In this document: piece after piece, positions 24,672 through 34,445 of the stretch | Position numbering within the stretch: the stretch's first letter is position 1 | How the letters are laid out: each line of letters begins with the position of its first letter | Origin: DASSUC01 sp035649895 | GTDB lineage: Bacteria; Actinomycetota; Actinomycetes; Mycobacteriales; Micromonosporaceae | Assembly: GCA_035649895.1 (NCBI GenBank) | Contig: DASRIS010000134.1 | Coordinates: 1-51,890 of the forward strand | Reading direction: 5' to 3' | Length of the DNA: 51,890 nt | The notes under the pieces: model-generated | The model's database searches: none | Seen by the model: only the letters and a program-made list of their open reading frames with translations | Told to the model about the DNA's origin: nothing | Position numbers and translations under genes: made by a program

Positions 24672-27106
24672 TATGGTGCCCCGATCTTCTTGACGTCGCC
24701 GAGGAAGAAGGCGGCGTACACGTTGGCCGCGCCGACCGTCGTGTAGAGCTTGACCGCCTCCGCGTAGCCCGGGTAGCGGTACGGGTGGGGCGGGTCGGCC
24801 GGGTCCGGCTTGGTCTTCTGCTGCTCCTCCGGGTCCGTCTTCAGCTTCACCAGCTCCGCGCCTTGCACGGCGACCATCAGCTTCTCGTCGGTCCTGGCGC
24901 GGGGCGCGACCATGGCCCACACCGTCTCGGTCAGCACGCAGACCACGCCCTCGATGAGCGTCGTGTACTGCGGCGTGCCGTACTCGAACGTGTTGGCGTA
25001 GGCCCAGTAGCGGGAGTGGGTCAGGTTGTGCAGGTACTCGTGGACCATGGTGTGGAACTTCCGCCACAGCCACACCTGCTGGTCCGCTACTTCCTTCTCC
25101 TTGAACAGCTGCGTGTAGATGTGGCCCTCGCTGGCGCTGCCGCCCCAGCCCCGCTGGATCTCGTTGAGCTTGGTGACCTCGGCGTCGGTGTCGGTCGCCT
25201 CGTCGATCAGCTTGGCCTGGATGACCGTCTCCGCGTTGTCCGGCTTGCCGCCCTTGTACCTCGTCACCGCACCCACGGCCCGATGGACCTTCAGCAGCTG
25301 CGCGTTGTTGACGAGGAAGTAGCTCACCTTCTCCTTCGCGTACTCCCGCCGCTGTGCGGGGCTCATCGCCTCGATCTTCTCCTGCTGGGCGACGAACCTG
25401 TCGTGGATGTTGCCGCGCTTGCCCGGCTGGTCACCGAGCAGCGCCGGGCCCTGGCCCAGATGTCCGAAGACCGCGTCGGTCTCGACCTTCGCGCGGGCCG
25501 CGATGCGCTCCATCTCGCTGATCTGGTACGTCTTCGCCGGGTCAGCGTGCTCCTGTGGTCCCTTGTCCTTGGCGTGCTCGTCCCAGGACGCGTCGATGAC
25601 GTCAGCCAGCTTCGCCCGCAGGTCCACCTCGTACTGCTGCTGCACCTTTGCCGGTAGGTCCTTGAACTCCTTGGGCTTGCCCGTCGTGGCGTCCACAGTG
25701 GATGGGGCGGGCTCGGGCTTGAGCCCTTCCGTGCTGGTGGCCTGCTCGACCGGGAACGGCACCGCCGTGGTCTCCAGCAGGGTCTCGACGGTCTCGCCGC
25801 CGGCCACGTCGCGGTACATGTGGTGCAGCACGATGTCGACGCGCAGGCGCTCGGCGAGGATGGCGTCGCGTGCCGCCTCCAGCTCGCTCCTCTTGGTGGG
25901 GTCGGGCTCGGCGGCCACCGCATCCTCAGCGTCCGCGGCCTGCCGGTGCAGCTGCACGCGGTGGCCGCCGAGGAACCGGGTGGCGCGCTCGCGGACCACC
26001 GGCGGCAGCCTCGTCAGCTCCGCGACGATCTCCCCGACCGGCCTGGCCGCGGCGAGGTCGAGGACCAGCAGGTCCGGCACGTAGTCGTCGCGCGGCATCT
26101 TGTCCGGCTCGATGTCGCCGGCCACCACCGCGGCGCGCCCGCCCGGGAACCGGTTGGCCAGGAGCAGGTCCAGCCGCCGCCGCGGCTCCTCGCCGGTGAT
26201 GTCGGCCTCGAGCCGCTCGGGCGTGATGCCCCCGAAGAAGACGATCTCCTGGAGGTCGGGGTCGTCGCTCAGCTCCAGCAGCGTGACGATGAGCAGCTCG
26301 TCCGCTGCCAGCGTGGGCCCGTCGAGCATCTCCTCGATCAGGACGGTCTTCTGCGGGGCGGTCAGGTCGAAGTCGGTGTCGCCGGACTTGTACCGGCGCA
26401 CGACTGCCCGCGCCTTGTTGTCGCTGTCGTACGAGCCCTCGATGGCGTGCGAGGCGGTCACCTTCGCCAGGTAGTCGAGCAGCTCTCTCTTACTGAAGTC
26501 GCCCTCGGTGGTGCCGAGGAAGACGCCGACGCTCTCCCAGAAACCGAGCCGCTGCACGCAGGCCGGACCGCCCCGCTGCTGCACCACGTGCACCAGCTCG
26601 TGCGCCAGCACCCGTCGCCCGGCAGGCGTGTGTAGGCCGGGCACGCCGGCGCCGAGCACCACGTGCTCGCCGACCGTGAACGCGTGCGCGTGCAGCGCCC
26701 GCGCCGCCGCCCCGGCATCCGATCCACTGTGGACGCGTACGCTGCCGAAGTCGTGCCCGAGCCGGCGCTGCATGCTGGCCCGCTCGTCGGGCGGCAGCGG
26801 GTAGCCACCGGGCGGCGCGGGCGGGGGCGGTCCGCCCGGGTGGCCGGCGGGCGCCGCAGGCAGCCGGCTCAGCCTGGCGCTCGGCGCGTTCTCACCGTTG
26901 ACCACCGACTCCGCGGCCAGCTCCGCCTGGCGTTCAGCGTCCGCGAGGAGGCGCGCGGGCGCTGCCGCGCTAGGCGCCGCGACCGGCGGGGATGCCACGA
27001 CCGGCGCCGCGGCGGGCTGGGGCGCCGTGACCGGCGTCGCGACCGGCGGGGCCGCGGGTGCGCGTACCGGCCGCGGTGTGGTGACGCGCGTGGCCACCCG
27101 GGTCAT
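24671..27106 (-). CDS. DUF4157 protein with a second zinc-protease-like site; candidate CIS cargo
   Basis: An 811-aa protein. Residues 1-105 are Ala/Pro/Val-rich and disordered. Residues ~105-182 are a DUF4157 domain (PPDERASMQRRLGHDFGSV, RALHAHAFTVGEHVVLG, VLAHELVHVVQQRGG) with H169-E-L-V-H173. Residues ~183-300 (FWESVGVFLGTTEGDFSKRE, DSDNKARAVVRRYKSGD) are a region often following DUF4157. The C-terminal part carries a second zinc-binding motif H689-E-Y-L-H693-N-L-T-H697, with E719 in TTLIEGVVCVL as possible third ligand. DUF4157 is the hallmark domain of eCIS-associated toxins/cargo. The C-terminal site suggests a metallopeptidase effector. Starts and stops overlap both neighbours. The ATG at 27106 is chosen from its ATGA overlap with the 89-aa gene. 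Confidence 0.85.
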   Translation of the reverse strand: MTRVATRVTTPRPVRAPAAPPVATPVTAPQPAAAPVVASPPVAAPSAAAPARLLADAERQAELAAESVVNGENAPSARLSRLPAAPAGHPGGPPPPAPPGGYPLPPDERASMQRRLGHDFGSVRVHSGSDAGAAARALHAHAFTVGEHVVLGAGVPGLHTPAGRRVLAHELVHVVQQRGGPACVQRLGFWESVGVFLGTTEGDFSKRELLDYLAKVTASHAIEGSYDSDNKARAVVRRYKSGDTDFDLTAPQKTVLIEEMLDGPTLAADELLIVTLLELSDDPDLQEIVFFGGITPERLEADITGEEPRRRLDLLLANRFPGGRAAVVAGDIEPDKMPRDDYVPDLLVLDLAAARPVGEIVAELTRLPPVVRERATRFLGGHRVQLHRQAADAEDAVAAEPDPTKRSELEAARDAILAERLRVDIVLHHMYRDVAGGETVETLLETTAVPFPVEQATSTEGLKPEPAPSTVDATTGKPKEFKDLPAKVQQQYEVDLRAKLADVIDASWDEHAKDKGPQEHADPAKTYQISEMERIAARAKVETDAVFGHLGQGPALLGDQPGKRGNIHDRFVAQQEKIEAMSPAQRREYAKEKVSYFLVNNAQLLKVHRAVGAVTRYKGGKPDNAETVIQAKLIDEATDTDAEVTKLNEIQRGWGGSASEGHIYTQLFKEKEVADQQVWLWRKFHTMVHEYLHNLTHSRYWAYANTFEYGTPQYTTLIEGVVCVLTETVWAMVAPRARTDEKLMVAVQGAELVKLKTDPEEQQKTKPDPADPPHPYRYPGYAEAVKLYTTVGAANVYAAFFLGDVKKIGAP

Positions 27107-27372
27107 GGCTGGCCTCCCGATGTGGCCAGCCCCTGCCACACGGAGTCGGCCACGCGGGCGCCGAGGGCGGCGTCGCCGGAGGCGCCACCCGCAGCGGCCC
27201 CGGCCTGCGGCACGCTCAGCACCGCCAGCTCGGCCGGCCGCCACGTGCCGGGCCGGCCGCCGGCCGCCAGCTCGGCCAGGCGCGCACGCAGCGCCCCGCC
27301 GAACACGTCCACATCGGAGACTGGTACGCCGGTAATGACGATCTCGTCGATATCGATCTCGATGTGGCTCAT
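27103..27372 (-). CDS. small CIS-operon protein (89 aa)
   Basis: An 89-aa acidic-then-alanine-rich protein beginning MSHIEIDIDEIVITGVPVSD. The opening strand-like IEIDIDEIVITGVP and a following helix (FGGALRARLAELAAG) resemble the small conserved proteins often placed between ATPase and DUF4157 genes in actinobacterial CIS clusters. Both ends overlap neighbours by four bases (ATGA with the ATPase stop, ATGA with the DUF4157 start). No function is known; a loading or assembly adaptor is a guess from position. Confidence 0.65.
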   Translation of the reverse strand: MSHIEIDIDEIVITGVPVSDVDVFGGALRARLAELAAGGRPGTWRPAELAVLSVPQAGAAAGGASGDAALGARVADSVWQGLATSGGQP

Positions 27373-29336
27373 GCCCACCCACCGATCTCTGTGTCGGTGA
27401 GCGGCTTCTCGAGCTTGGCGTACTCGCGGCGGGCGGCGGCGGCCAGGTCCGCCATGGTGACCGGACCGCCCCGGTCGGCGGCGAGGAACGCGGCGGCCAG
27501 CGCGATGTTGCGGATGCTGCCGCCGGAAACCTGCAGCCGGGCCAGGCGGGCCAGGTCCACGCCCTCGACCGGCAGCGACGGCGGCAGCATCAGCCGCCAG
27601 ATCCGGGTCCGCGCCGCGGCGTCCGGGAACGGGAACGTCACCACGAACCCGATCCGGCGCAGGAACGCGCGGTCCACCGCCGAGCGCAGGTTCGTGGTCA
27701 GCACCGCGAGACCGCGGTACGCCTCCATCCGCTGCAGCAGGTAGGAGATCTCCAGGTTGGCGTACCGGTCATGGCTGTCCTTGACCTCGCTGCGCTTGCC
27801 GAACACGGCGTCGGCCTCGTCGAAGAGGAGCACCGCGCCACCCGCCTCGGCGGCGTCGAACACGCGCTTGAGGTTCTTCTCGGTCTCGCCGATGTACTTG
27901 CTGACCACCGCGGCCAGGTCGATCCGGTAGAGGTCGAGGTCCAGCTCGGCGGCGAGCACCTCGGCCGCCAGGGTCTTGCCGGTGCCGCTGTCACCGGTGA
28001 AGAGCGCGGTAACGCCGAGGCCGCGACCGGTACGTGCGGCCATCCCCCACTCGCGGTGCACCAGGCCGCGGTGGCGCACCTGGCGCGCGATGTCGCGCAG
28101 TGCCTCGATGCCGGCGTCGGGCAGCACAAGGTCTGGCCAGCCGACGCGCGGCTCCACGCGGGTGGCGAGGTCGTCCAGGCTTGATCGGGCCCGCTCCCGG
28201 CACGCCCGGCGCAGCGCAGCGGCGTCCGCGCCCGCAGGGTAGGCCGCGGCCAGCTCCGCACCCAGCGCCTCGATCGCCGCCGCGTCGAGCCGGTAGCCGT
28301 CGGCGACCTCGGCCACCACGTCACCGAGCCGGGCGGAGGTACGCGCACCCAGGCTCTCCCGCCAGGCGGCGCGCCGCTCGTCGCTGGTCAGCTCCGGCAC
28401 GGTACGCCGCGGCGGGACCGGCCGGCCCGGCAGGTGCGGTACGCCGCCGACCAGCGCCGGGCAGCGCAGGCGGTCGAGGAAGAACCGCAGTGCCCGCACG
28501 TCGTCGCCGTCCGCGTAGCCAACGAGGAGCAGCCCGCCGAGCAGGGCGACCTCCCGCTCGACGAGCTGGGCGAGTGAGGCCGACTCCGGACCGGGCGCGG
28601 GCAGCAGCGTGGCGGGCAGCTCGAGCAGGAGCCGGCCAACGGCGGCGGCCACGTGCGCGGCGACCCGGCTGCGGGTGGCGCTGGCGGCGCCGTCGATCAG
28701 CAGCACCACCGGAGGGCCGAGCCGGTCCAGCAGCGCCACGACATCGTCGGCGACCGCCGCCTGGCTGGGTGGGAGCGGCCCCCCGCCGGGCACGGGCACC
28801 AGCACCCCGTCGAGGCGCTGGTCCAGGCAGTCCACGCCGGCCAGGAAGTGCAGCACCCGCTCGTCGACGTACAGCGGGCGGGAGACGAGGCCGGCGCCGG
28901 CGCCGAGCTCGACGAGCCGCCAGCGCCGCAGCGGCCCGCCAGGGGCGAGGGCGTCCCAGTGCGCACCGTCCAACGTGGCCAGTGCCAGACCGAAGGTTGG
29001 CGCGGCCCGGTGCGGGTCGCCGTGGGCGGCGGCGAACGCGGGGGCGAAGCCGCTCTCCAGCTCGACCCCGGCGCACCACAGCAGCAGGTCCCGCTCGAAC
29101 GGCGACAGCCGGAACATATCAACAAGCTGTGCCAGCCGGCAGTCAGGCGCAATGGCCTGCTCGCCGGCGCCGTCCGGCCCGGCCATATCGAGCCCGGCCA
29201 CATCGAGCCCGGACACGTTGACCCCTGTCGCGTCGAGCCCGGTCCGCGCGGCCAGCGGCGCGAACACCCGCGCCAGCTGCGCCACCAGCAGCCGCTGGTT
29301 GCGTTCGGCGTACGTCTCCTCCTGCACGGCGGTCAC
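27369..29336 (-). CDS. AAA+ ATPase of the contractile injection system (Afp15/Pvc15-like)
   Basis: A 655-aa AAA+ ATPase started at the GTG overlapping the DUF4255 stop (GTGA). The N-terminal half (residues ~60-400) is a degenerate winged-helix/AAA-like region (SPFERDLLLWCAGVELESGF, GGVPHLPGRPVPPRRTVPEL). The C-terminal AAA+ domain has Walker A GDSGTGKT at 448-455, KYIGETEKNL, Walker B LLFDEAD at about 503-509, NLEISYLLQRMEAYRGLAVL, TTNLR and an RRIGF arginine-finger segment at 560. This ATPase is present in nearly all eCIS clusters and is thought to assist assembly or cargo loading. Residues 33-57 form an unusual run of pentapeptides (see the repeat feature). Confidence 0.92.
   Translation of the reverse strand: MTAVQEETYAERNQRLLVAQLARVFAPLAARTGLDATGVNVSGLDVAGLDMAGPDGAGEQAIAPDCRLAQLVDMFRLSPFERDLLLWCAGVELESGFAPAFAAAHGDPHRAAPTFGLALATLDGAHWDALAPGGPLRRWRLVELGAGAGLVSRPLYVDERVLHFLAGVDCLDQRLDGVLVPVPGGGPLPPSQAAVADDVVALLDRLGPPVVLLIDGAASATRSRVAAHVAAAVGRLLLELPATLLPAPGPESASLAQLVEREVALLGGLLLVGYADGDDVRALRFFLDRLRCPALVGGVPHLPGRPVPPRRTVPELTSDERRAAWRESLGARTSARLGDVVAEVADGYRLDAAAIEALGAELAAAYPAGADAAALRRACRERARSSLDDLATRVEPRVGWPDLVLPDAGIEALRDIARQVRHRGLVHREWGMAARTGRGLGVTALFTGDSGTGKTLAAEVLAAELDLDLYRIDLAAVVSKYIGETEKNLKRVFDAAEAGGAVLLFDEADAVFGKRSEVKDSHDRYANLEISYLLQRMEAYRGLAVLTTNLRSAVDRAFLRRIGFVVTFPFPDAAARTRIWRLMLPPSLPVEGVDLARLARLQVSGGSIRNIALAAAFLAADRGGPVTMADLAAAARREYAKLEKPLTDTEIGGWA
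29166..29240 (-). repeat. 15-bp imperfect tandem repeat coding a pentapeptide-like linker
   Basis: Five consecutive 15-base units near the 5' end of the ATPase gene encode GLDAT-GVNVS-GLDVA-GLDMA-GPDGA. The period is exact, with conserved GLD cores, matching the spacing of pentapeptide repeats. The DNA units share a CGAGCCCGG core on the plus strand. Confidence 0.65.
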
Positions 29337-30649
29337 GACGGCACCGTCACCGAACGGCCGGCCAGGAACGCAGGCGGCGTCTTGGCGCGGTCCAGCAGCG
29401 GGCTGCACACCCCGTCGACCCGCAGCCGCACCCACGCCTCCCCGGCGGGCAGCGTGTCGAAGACGAGCTCGAGGCTGTCCACTGTGGCCGTACGGGGCGG
29501 GGCGGTGGCCTCCGCCGTGTTGAGCGCGAGCACGGCCGGCTGCTCCGGACGCACGTGCGGCACGACGTCGAAGGTGACCGTGACCGCGCCGGTCGCGCCG
29601 TCGCGGACCAGCGTCGCCGTGCCCAGGTCGGGCGTTGGCCCGAGCAGCATCGCGACGGTGCTGGCCTGGCGGGGCAGCGTCTCGGCGGGGCGCACGAGCG
29701 AGACGGTCACGCTCCACACCCCGGCCGGCCAGGTGGCCGCGCCGCCGGACGGGGAGGGCAGGGCCACGTCGATGCGGTGCGGGTCGGTCACCGTACCCAC
29801 GAGAACCTCGTGCGGGGTCGCCAGCAGGCGGTGGGCGAAGCGCACGCGTACCGCCGTACCGTCGAGGTGGTGGCCGCGCAGGGTGAGCGTGTCGCCCAGC
29901 TCGAGCACCTCCTTGCCGTCCGGTGCCTCGACGGCCTCGACCGTCGGGAAGGGCGGCACGAGGGACGGCGTGACCAGCACGCCGGCCTCGCGGCCGGTGG
30001 CCAGGTCGACCTCGCCGCGGGAGAGCACCGGCAGCGGCGCGGTAGCCGGCCGGGTCGCCTCGATGAGCACGACCGACACCTGGTAGCCGACGCTGGGGCG
30101 GTAGTGCGCCTGCATCGCCGACCAGAGCCGGGACATCTCCTCGGTGTCCATCGGCTCCCACGTCACGCGCAGCGCCTCCAGCTGGTCGGCGAGGCCGGCG
30201 GCAGGCGGCTCGCCGAACGCGTCCGGCAGCACCGTCGGGTCCAGCGGGGTGAGGCTGAGCGCCTTGCGGATCGCCGCGCGGTCCAGGAACGGGCGCTCGT
30301 GCAGCAGGTGCATCGCGTACCCGAGCAGGATCTCCGCCTGCAGGTCGGCCTTGCCGTACGCGGTGACCAGGTAGTGCAGGTCGACGGCGAGCGGCTGGTT
30401 GGTCAGCCGCTGGCCGCCGGAGCCGCGGGCGGGCAGGCCCGTGTTGCGCCAGCCGGGGTTGGGGGTGACCCGGTAGAGGAAGAGGTTCAGCTGGGGCGGG
30501 GCCACCGGGTCGTCCAGCTTGATGGAGTCCGGCGCGACAGCGCTCACCTTGACCGGGGCGCCGGTCGCCAGCGCCGCGTCGACCAGACCGTTGTCGAGGA
30601 CGTTGCGCAGCACCGCGCTCACCGCGCCGAGGGCCAGCGCGGTGCTCAT
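29333..30649 (-). CDS. DUF4255 protein (Afp16/Pvc16-like tail terminator)
   Basis: A 438-aa protein. The N-terminal ~190 residues are a clear DUF4255 domain: STALALGAVSAVLRNVLDNG, LDDPVAPPQLNLFLYRVTPN, RLTNQPLAVDLHYLVTAYG, AEILLGYAMHLLHERPFLDR, MQAHYRPSVGYQVSVVLIE. The rest is beta-rich (VVPHVRPEQPAVLALNTAEA, VRLRVDGVCSPLLDR), probably one or two Ig-like domains appended to the cap. DUF4255 proteins terminate tube and sheath polymerisation in eCIS. ATG overlaps the upstream gene's stop (ATGA). Confidence 0.9.
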   Translation of the reverse strand: MSTALALGAVSAVLRNVLDNGLVDAALATGAPVKVSAVAPDSIKLDDPVAPPQLNLFLYRVTPNPGWRNTGLPARGSGGQRLTNQPLAVDLHYLVTAYGKADLQAEILLGYAMHLLHERPFLDRAAIRKALSLTPLDPTVLPDAFGEPPAAGLADQLEALRVTWEPMDTEEMSRLWSAMQAHYRPSVGYQVSVVLIEATRPATAPLPVLSRGEVDLATGREAGVLVTPSLVPPFPTVEAVEAPDGKEVLELGDTLTLRGHHLDGTAVRVRFAHRLLATPHEVLVGTVTDPHRIDVALPSPSGGAATWPAGVWSVTVSLVRPAETLPRQASTVAMLLGPTPDLGTATLVRDGATGAVTVTFDVVPHVRPEQPAVLALNTAEATAPPRTATVDSLELVFDTLPAGEAWVRLRVDGVCSPLLDRAKTPPAFLAGRSVTVPS

Positions 30650-31389
30650 CGCGGCCGCCTCTGGTCGGCGCCGGTCCGTCCCCGGTCGCCGCGCAGATAG
30701 GCGGAGAGGGTCAGCTCGGCGGGCTCGGACGGGCGGCCCGCCCCCGGTCGCGGCGGCGTGGCCGGCGCAGGCGCCGCCGGGGGCGTGGCTGCGGGGCCGG
30801 GCACCGCGCGCACCTCGATCCGGCCGATAGATATACGTACGGAAGGCTCGCGGCTGGGTGGCCGGGGCACCGGTACCGGCGGCGGCACGGCCGGCGTCAC
30901 CGGGACGACCGGCGCCCCCCGTACCGGCTCACCCGCCCGGCCGGACCGGGCTGGGACGGCTGGCCGTCCAGTGTGGACCGCAGTGCCCAGCCGCTGGCCG
31001 GCCGCCGCCCCCGCCGCATGGTCGGGCCCGGCAGGCTGGCCGGGGCGGACCGGTGTGGCTGCGGCCGGCTCGCGCGGGGCGCGGGCAGGTGGTGGACGGC
31101 TGGCAGCGCCGGCAGCCGGTCCTGGCCGCCGGCCATCGGCCAGGCCGAGCACGCCGGTCAGGTCACGACCCGGCCGGGACCTCCTGCCAGCTGCTGGCTC
31201 GCCCTCCGCCAGCGCGTCCTCGACCGGCCCGCCGTAGGAGGGCTCGTCCCGGTCCCAGAACGGGGCGGGCTCGTCCCAGTCCGGGGATGGCCCGGCCTGC
31301 GCCGGCTCGAACCGGGACGGCAGGCGCGGCGCGACCGACGGCGCCTGCCCGAGCGCCCGCGCGGCGAGCCGGGTGAGGTGGTCAGCCAT
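30646..31389 (-). CDS. proline/arginine-rich disordered CIS protein
   Basis: A 247-aa protein with a short ordered N-terminus (MADHLTRLAARALGQAPSVA), a long low-complexity Pro/Ala/Arg/Gly middle, and a small C-terminal strand-containing segment (VRISIGRIEVRAVPG, AELTLSAYLRGDRG). The ordered ends with an IGRIEVRA strand are conserved-looking in small proteins that precede DUF4255 in actinobacterial CIS clusters. The middle is likely variable. A flexible linker or assembly factor is the best guess; the function is unknown. It overlaps the zinc-ribbon gene by 8 bases and the DUF4255 gene by 4. Confidence 0.65.
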   Translation of the reverse strand: MADHLTRLAARALGQAPSVAPRLPSRFEPAQAGPSPDWDEPAPFWDRDEPSYGGPVEDALAEGEPAAGRRSRPGRDLTGVLGLADGRRPGPAAGAASRPPPARAPREPAAATPVRPGQPAGPDHAAGAAAGQRLGTAVHTGRPAVPARSGRAGEPVRGAPVVPVTPAVPPPVPVPRPPSREPSVRISIGRIEVRAVPGPAATPPAAPAPATPPRPGAGRPSEPAELTLSAYLRGDRGRTGADQRRPR

Positions 31390-32176
31390 CCGCCACCAGC
31401 CTCAGGTAGGCGGCACGCCGGTCGGCGGAGAGCCCCAGGATCTCCGCCTCCGGCCAGCCGTACGCCCGGGCGAGCGCGTCCACCTCGCGCATCAGCTGGT
31501 CAGCCCGAGCACGCAGCCGGGCCCAGACGAACTCGCCGACGTCGAGCGGGCTCTCCCAGCGTGCGGAGCACTGTGGACAGTCAAGGGCGAAGGTCACCTC
31601 GGCGAGCGGGTCGGCCGCCGCCATCGCCTGCGCCACTGCCGCGCGTACGCCGGCCGGCAGGTCAGCCGGGACGACCGGGCCGTGCGCGGTACCGGCCTCG
31701 ACCACGCACCGGTCCAGCAGCAGGTCAGCGCCGTCGGCCGGGTCGGCGCAGCCGCCGATCGCGACCAGGTCGCGGGTGTCCGGCAGCCGCCAGCGGACCG
31801 TGTGGCCGGCGTGGACGACCGGCTCGACCCGGGCGCCGGGGTCCGGTGGCGCGGCGGCGAGCAGCACGGCGCACGACGCGGCCAGCTCCACCGTCGTGGC
31901 ACACTGCGGGCACCGGCTCAGGCCGTCCAGCCGGTCGGCGAACATCGCCGCGTAGAGCCGCAGCAGCAGGGCGTCGCGCCGCCCGACCGGCAGGGTCTCG
32001 GGCGCGTCCATCGCCGCCTCGGCGTCCACCGCCGCCTCAGGTGTGTCCACCGCCAAGAGGCCGAACGCGCCCGCGGCGTAGGCGGCGGCGAGCAGCGCGG
32101 CGGGGCGCAGCTCCGGCGGGGCGGTGTGGGCCTGCTCCCACACCGCCAGGGTCTCGGCCGCCGCCAGTGCCCGCAT
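31382..32176 (-). CDS. zinc-ribbon-containing CIS protein, possibly a baseplate-hub chaperone analogue
   Basis: A 264-aa protein from the ATG at 32176. Helical N-terminus (RALAAAETLAVWEQAHTAPP, RRDALLLRLYAAMFADRLDG) is followed by two CxxC knuckles, RCPQCATTVEL and DCPQCSARWESPLDVGEFVW, about 100 residues apart, that probably bind one zinc. The C-terminus is helical (RADQLMREVDALARAYGWPE, LGLSADRRAAYLRLV), resembling the DUF-type GWxxxEILxLxxxRRxxYLxL ending found in tail-assembly proteins following tube genes. T4 gp26/gp51-like hub chaperones have comparable position and size, but this link is tentative. Confidence 0.65.
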   Translation of the reverse strand: MRALAAAETLAVWEQAHTAPPELRPAALLAAAYAAGAFGLLAVDTPEAAVDAEAAMDAPETLPVGRRDALLLRLYAAMFADRLDGLSRCPQCATTVELAASCAVLLAAAPPDPGARVEPVVHAGHTVRWRLPDTRDLVAIGGCADPADGADLLLDRCVVEAGTAHGPVVPADLPAGVRAAVAQAMAAADPLAEVTFALDCPQCSARWESPLDVGEFVWARLRARADQLMREVDALARAYGWPEAEILGLSADRRAAYLRLVADG

Positions 32177-32187
32177 CAGCTGCCGGC

Positions 32188-32715
32188 CTAGGCGCCTGGC
32201 TCGGTGTAGGTCGGCTCGGCCGGCTCGGCCACCTCGTAGTCGCGCTCCCAGCCCTCGTGCTCCAGCTTGAGGGTCTGGATGGCGACCGCGTTGGCGTTGG
32301 CGTCCAGGTCGGGCAGGGCCTGGTACTCCGACACCCAGCACCGGTACACCTTGTACGCCAGGACCACCTGGCCCGCCTCGTTGTAGACCTCGATGATCAC
32401 GTCCTTGCGGAAGTCCTTCAGCGAGGTCTCCGCACCGCGGCCGCCCCCGAAGTTCCAGATCTTGTTGGCCCACCGCTCGAACTCCGTGTCGTGGGTGACG
32501 CCGCGCTCAAGGGTGACCGGCTCGAACTTGCTGCGCCCCGGTGACTTGCGGGAGGTGGACGGGTCACCGCCTTCGCGGTGCTCGACCACCTCGGTGCTGC
32601 GCTTGAGCGCGCCGACCTTGCTGACCCCGGCCACGTAGCGGCCGTCCCACATCACCCGGAACTTGAAGTTCTTGTACGGGTCGAACCGCTGCGGGTTGAC
32701 GCTGAAGGTGGCCAT
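32188..32715 (-). CDS. CIS inner tube protein (T4 gp19-like)
   Basis: A 175-aa tube subunit with AAGGAG before the ATG at 32715. The family pattern is clear: NFKFRVMWDGRYVAGVSKVG at the N-terminus, VVEHREGGDPSTSRKSPGRS then FEPVTLERGVTHDTEFERWA, a KDVIIEVYNEAGQVVLAYKV strand pair and the RCWVSEYQALPDLDANANAV ending. Hexamers of this protein stack to form the needle. Only one tube gene is visible, whereas eCIS such as Afp/PVC have more than one. Confidence 0.93.
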   Translation of the reverse strand: MATFSVNPQRFDPYKNFKFRVMWDGRYVAGVSKVGALKRSTEVVEHREGGDPSTSRKSPGRSKFEPVTLERGVTHDTEFERWANKIWNFGGGRGAETSLKDFRKDVIIEVYNEAGQVVLAYKVYRCWVSEYQALPDLDANANAVAIQTLKLEHEGWERDYEVAEPAEPTYTEPGA

Positions 32716-32778
32716 GTGCGGGCTCCTTACGGGGTCGCCGGTCGCTACGGCGGGCGTCGGGTGGCTGGAGGTCGGTCC

Positions 32779-32832
32779 GGCGCGCACCGCGCCGGAGGTC
32801 TGCTGGACGGCGCGCACCGCGCCAGCGATCTG

Positions 32833-32834
<2 letters not shown>
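32779..32834. repeat. two-copy hairpin repeat between sheath and tube genes
   Basis: Two copies of a ~26-bp unit with 30-base period. Each contains the palindrome GGCGCG-CAC-CGCGCC (32779-32793 and 32809-32823) and then a GxxxTCTGCT tail. The second copy ends in the sheath stop codon (CTA on the plus strand, 32833-32835). Confidence 0.6.
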
Positions 32835-34401
<1,567 letters not shown>

Positions 34402-34417
34402 CGCACACCTCCGAGGA

Positions 34418-34434
34418 CCGCCCGGGCCGGGCGG
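34418..34434. promoter_or_regulatory. GC hairpin in the leader just before the sheath ribosome-binding site
   Basis: A perfect 7-bp inverted repeat CCGCCCG-GGC-CGGGCGG ends 17 bases before the sheath GTG and only about 6 bases before the GGAGGT. It could act as an attenuator, a 5' mRNA stabiliser, or a weak terminator for the S10 gene upstream. Confidence 0.45.
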
Positions 34435-34445
34435 CGGGTACAGCT

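Noticed and set aside
29166..29240. CRISPR-like repeat
   Set aside because: The units are 15 bases without spacers and lie in frame inside the ATPase gene.
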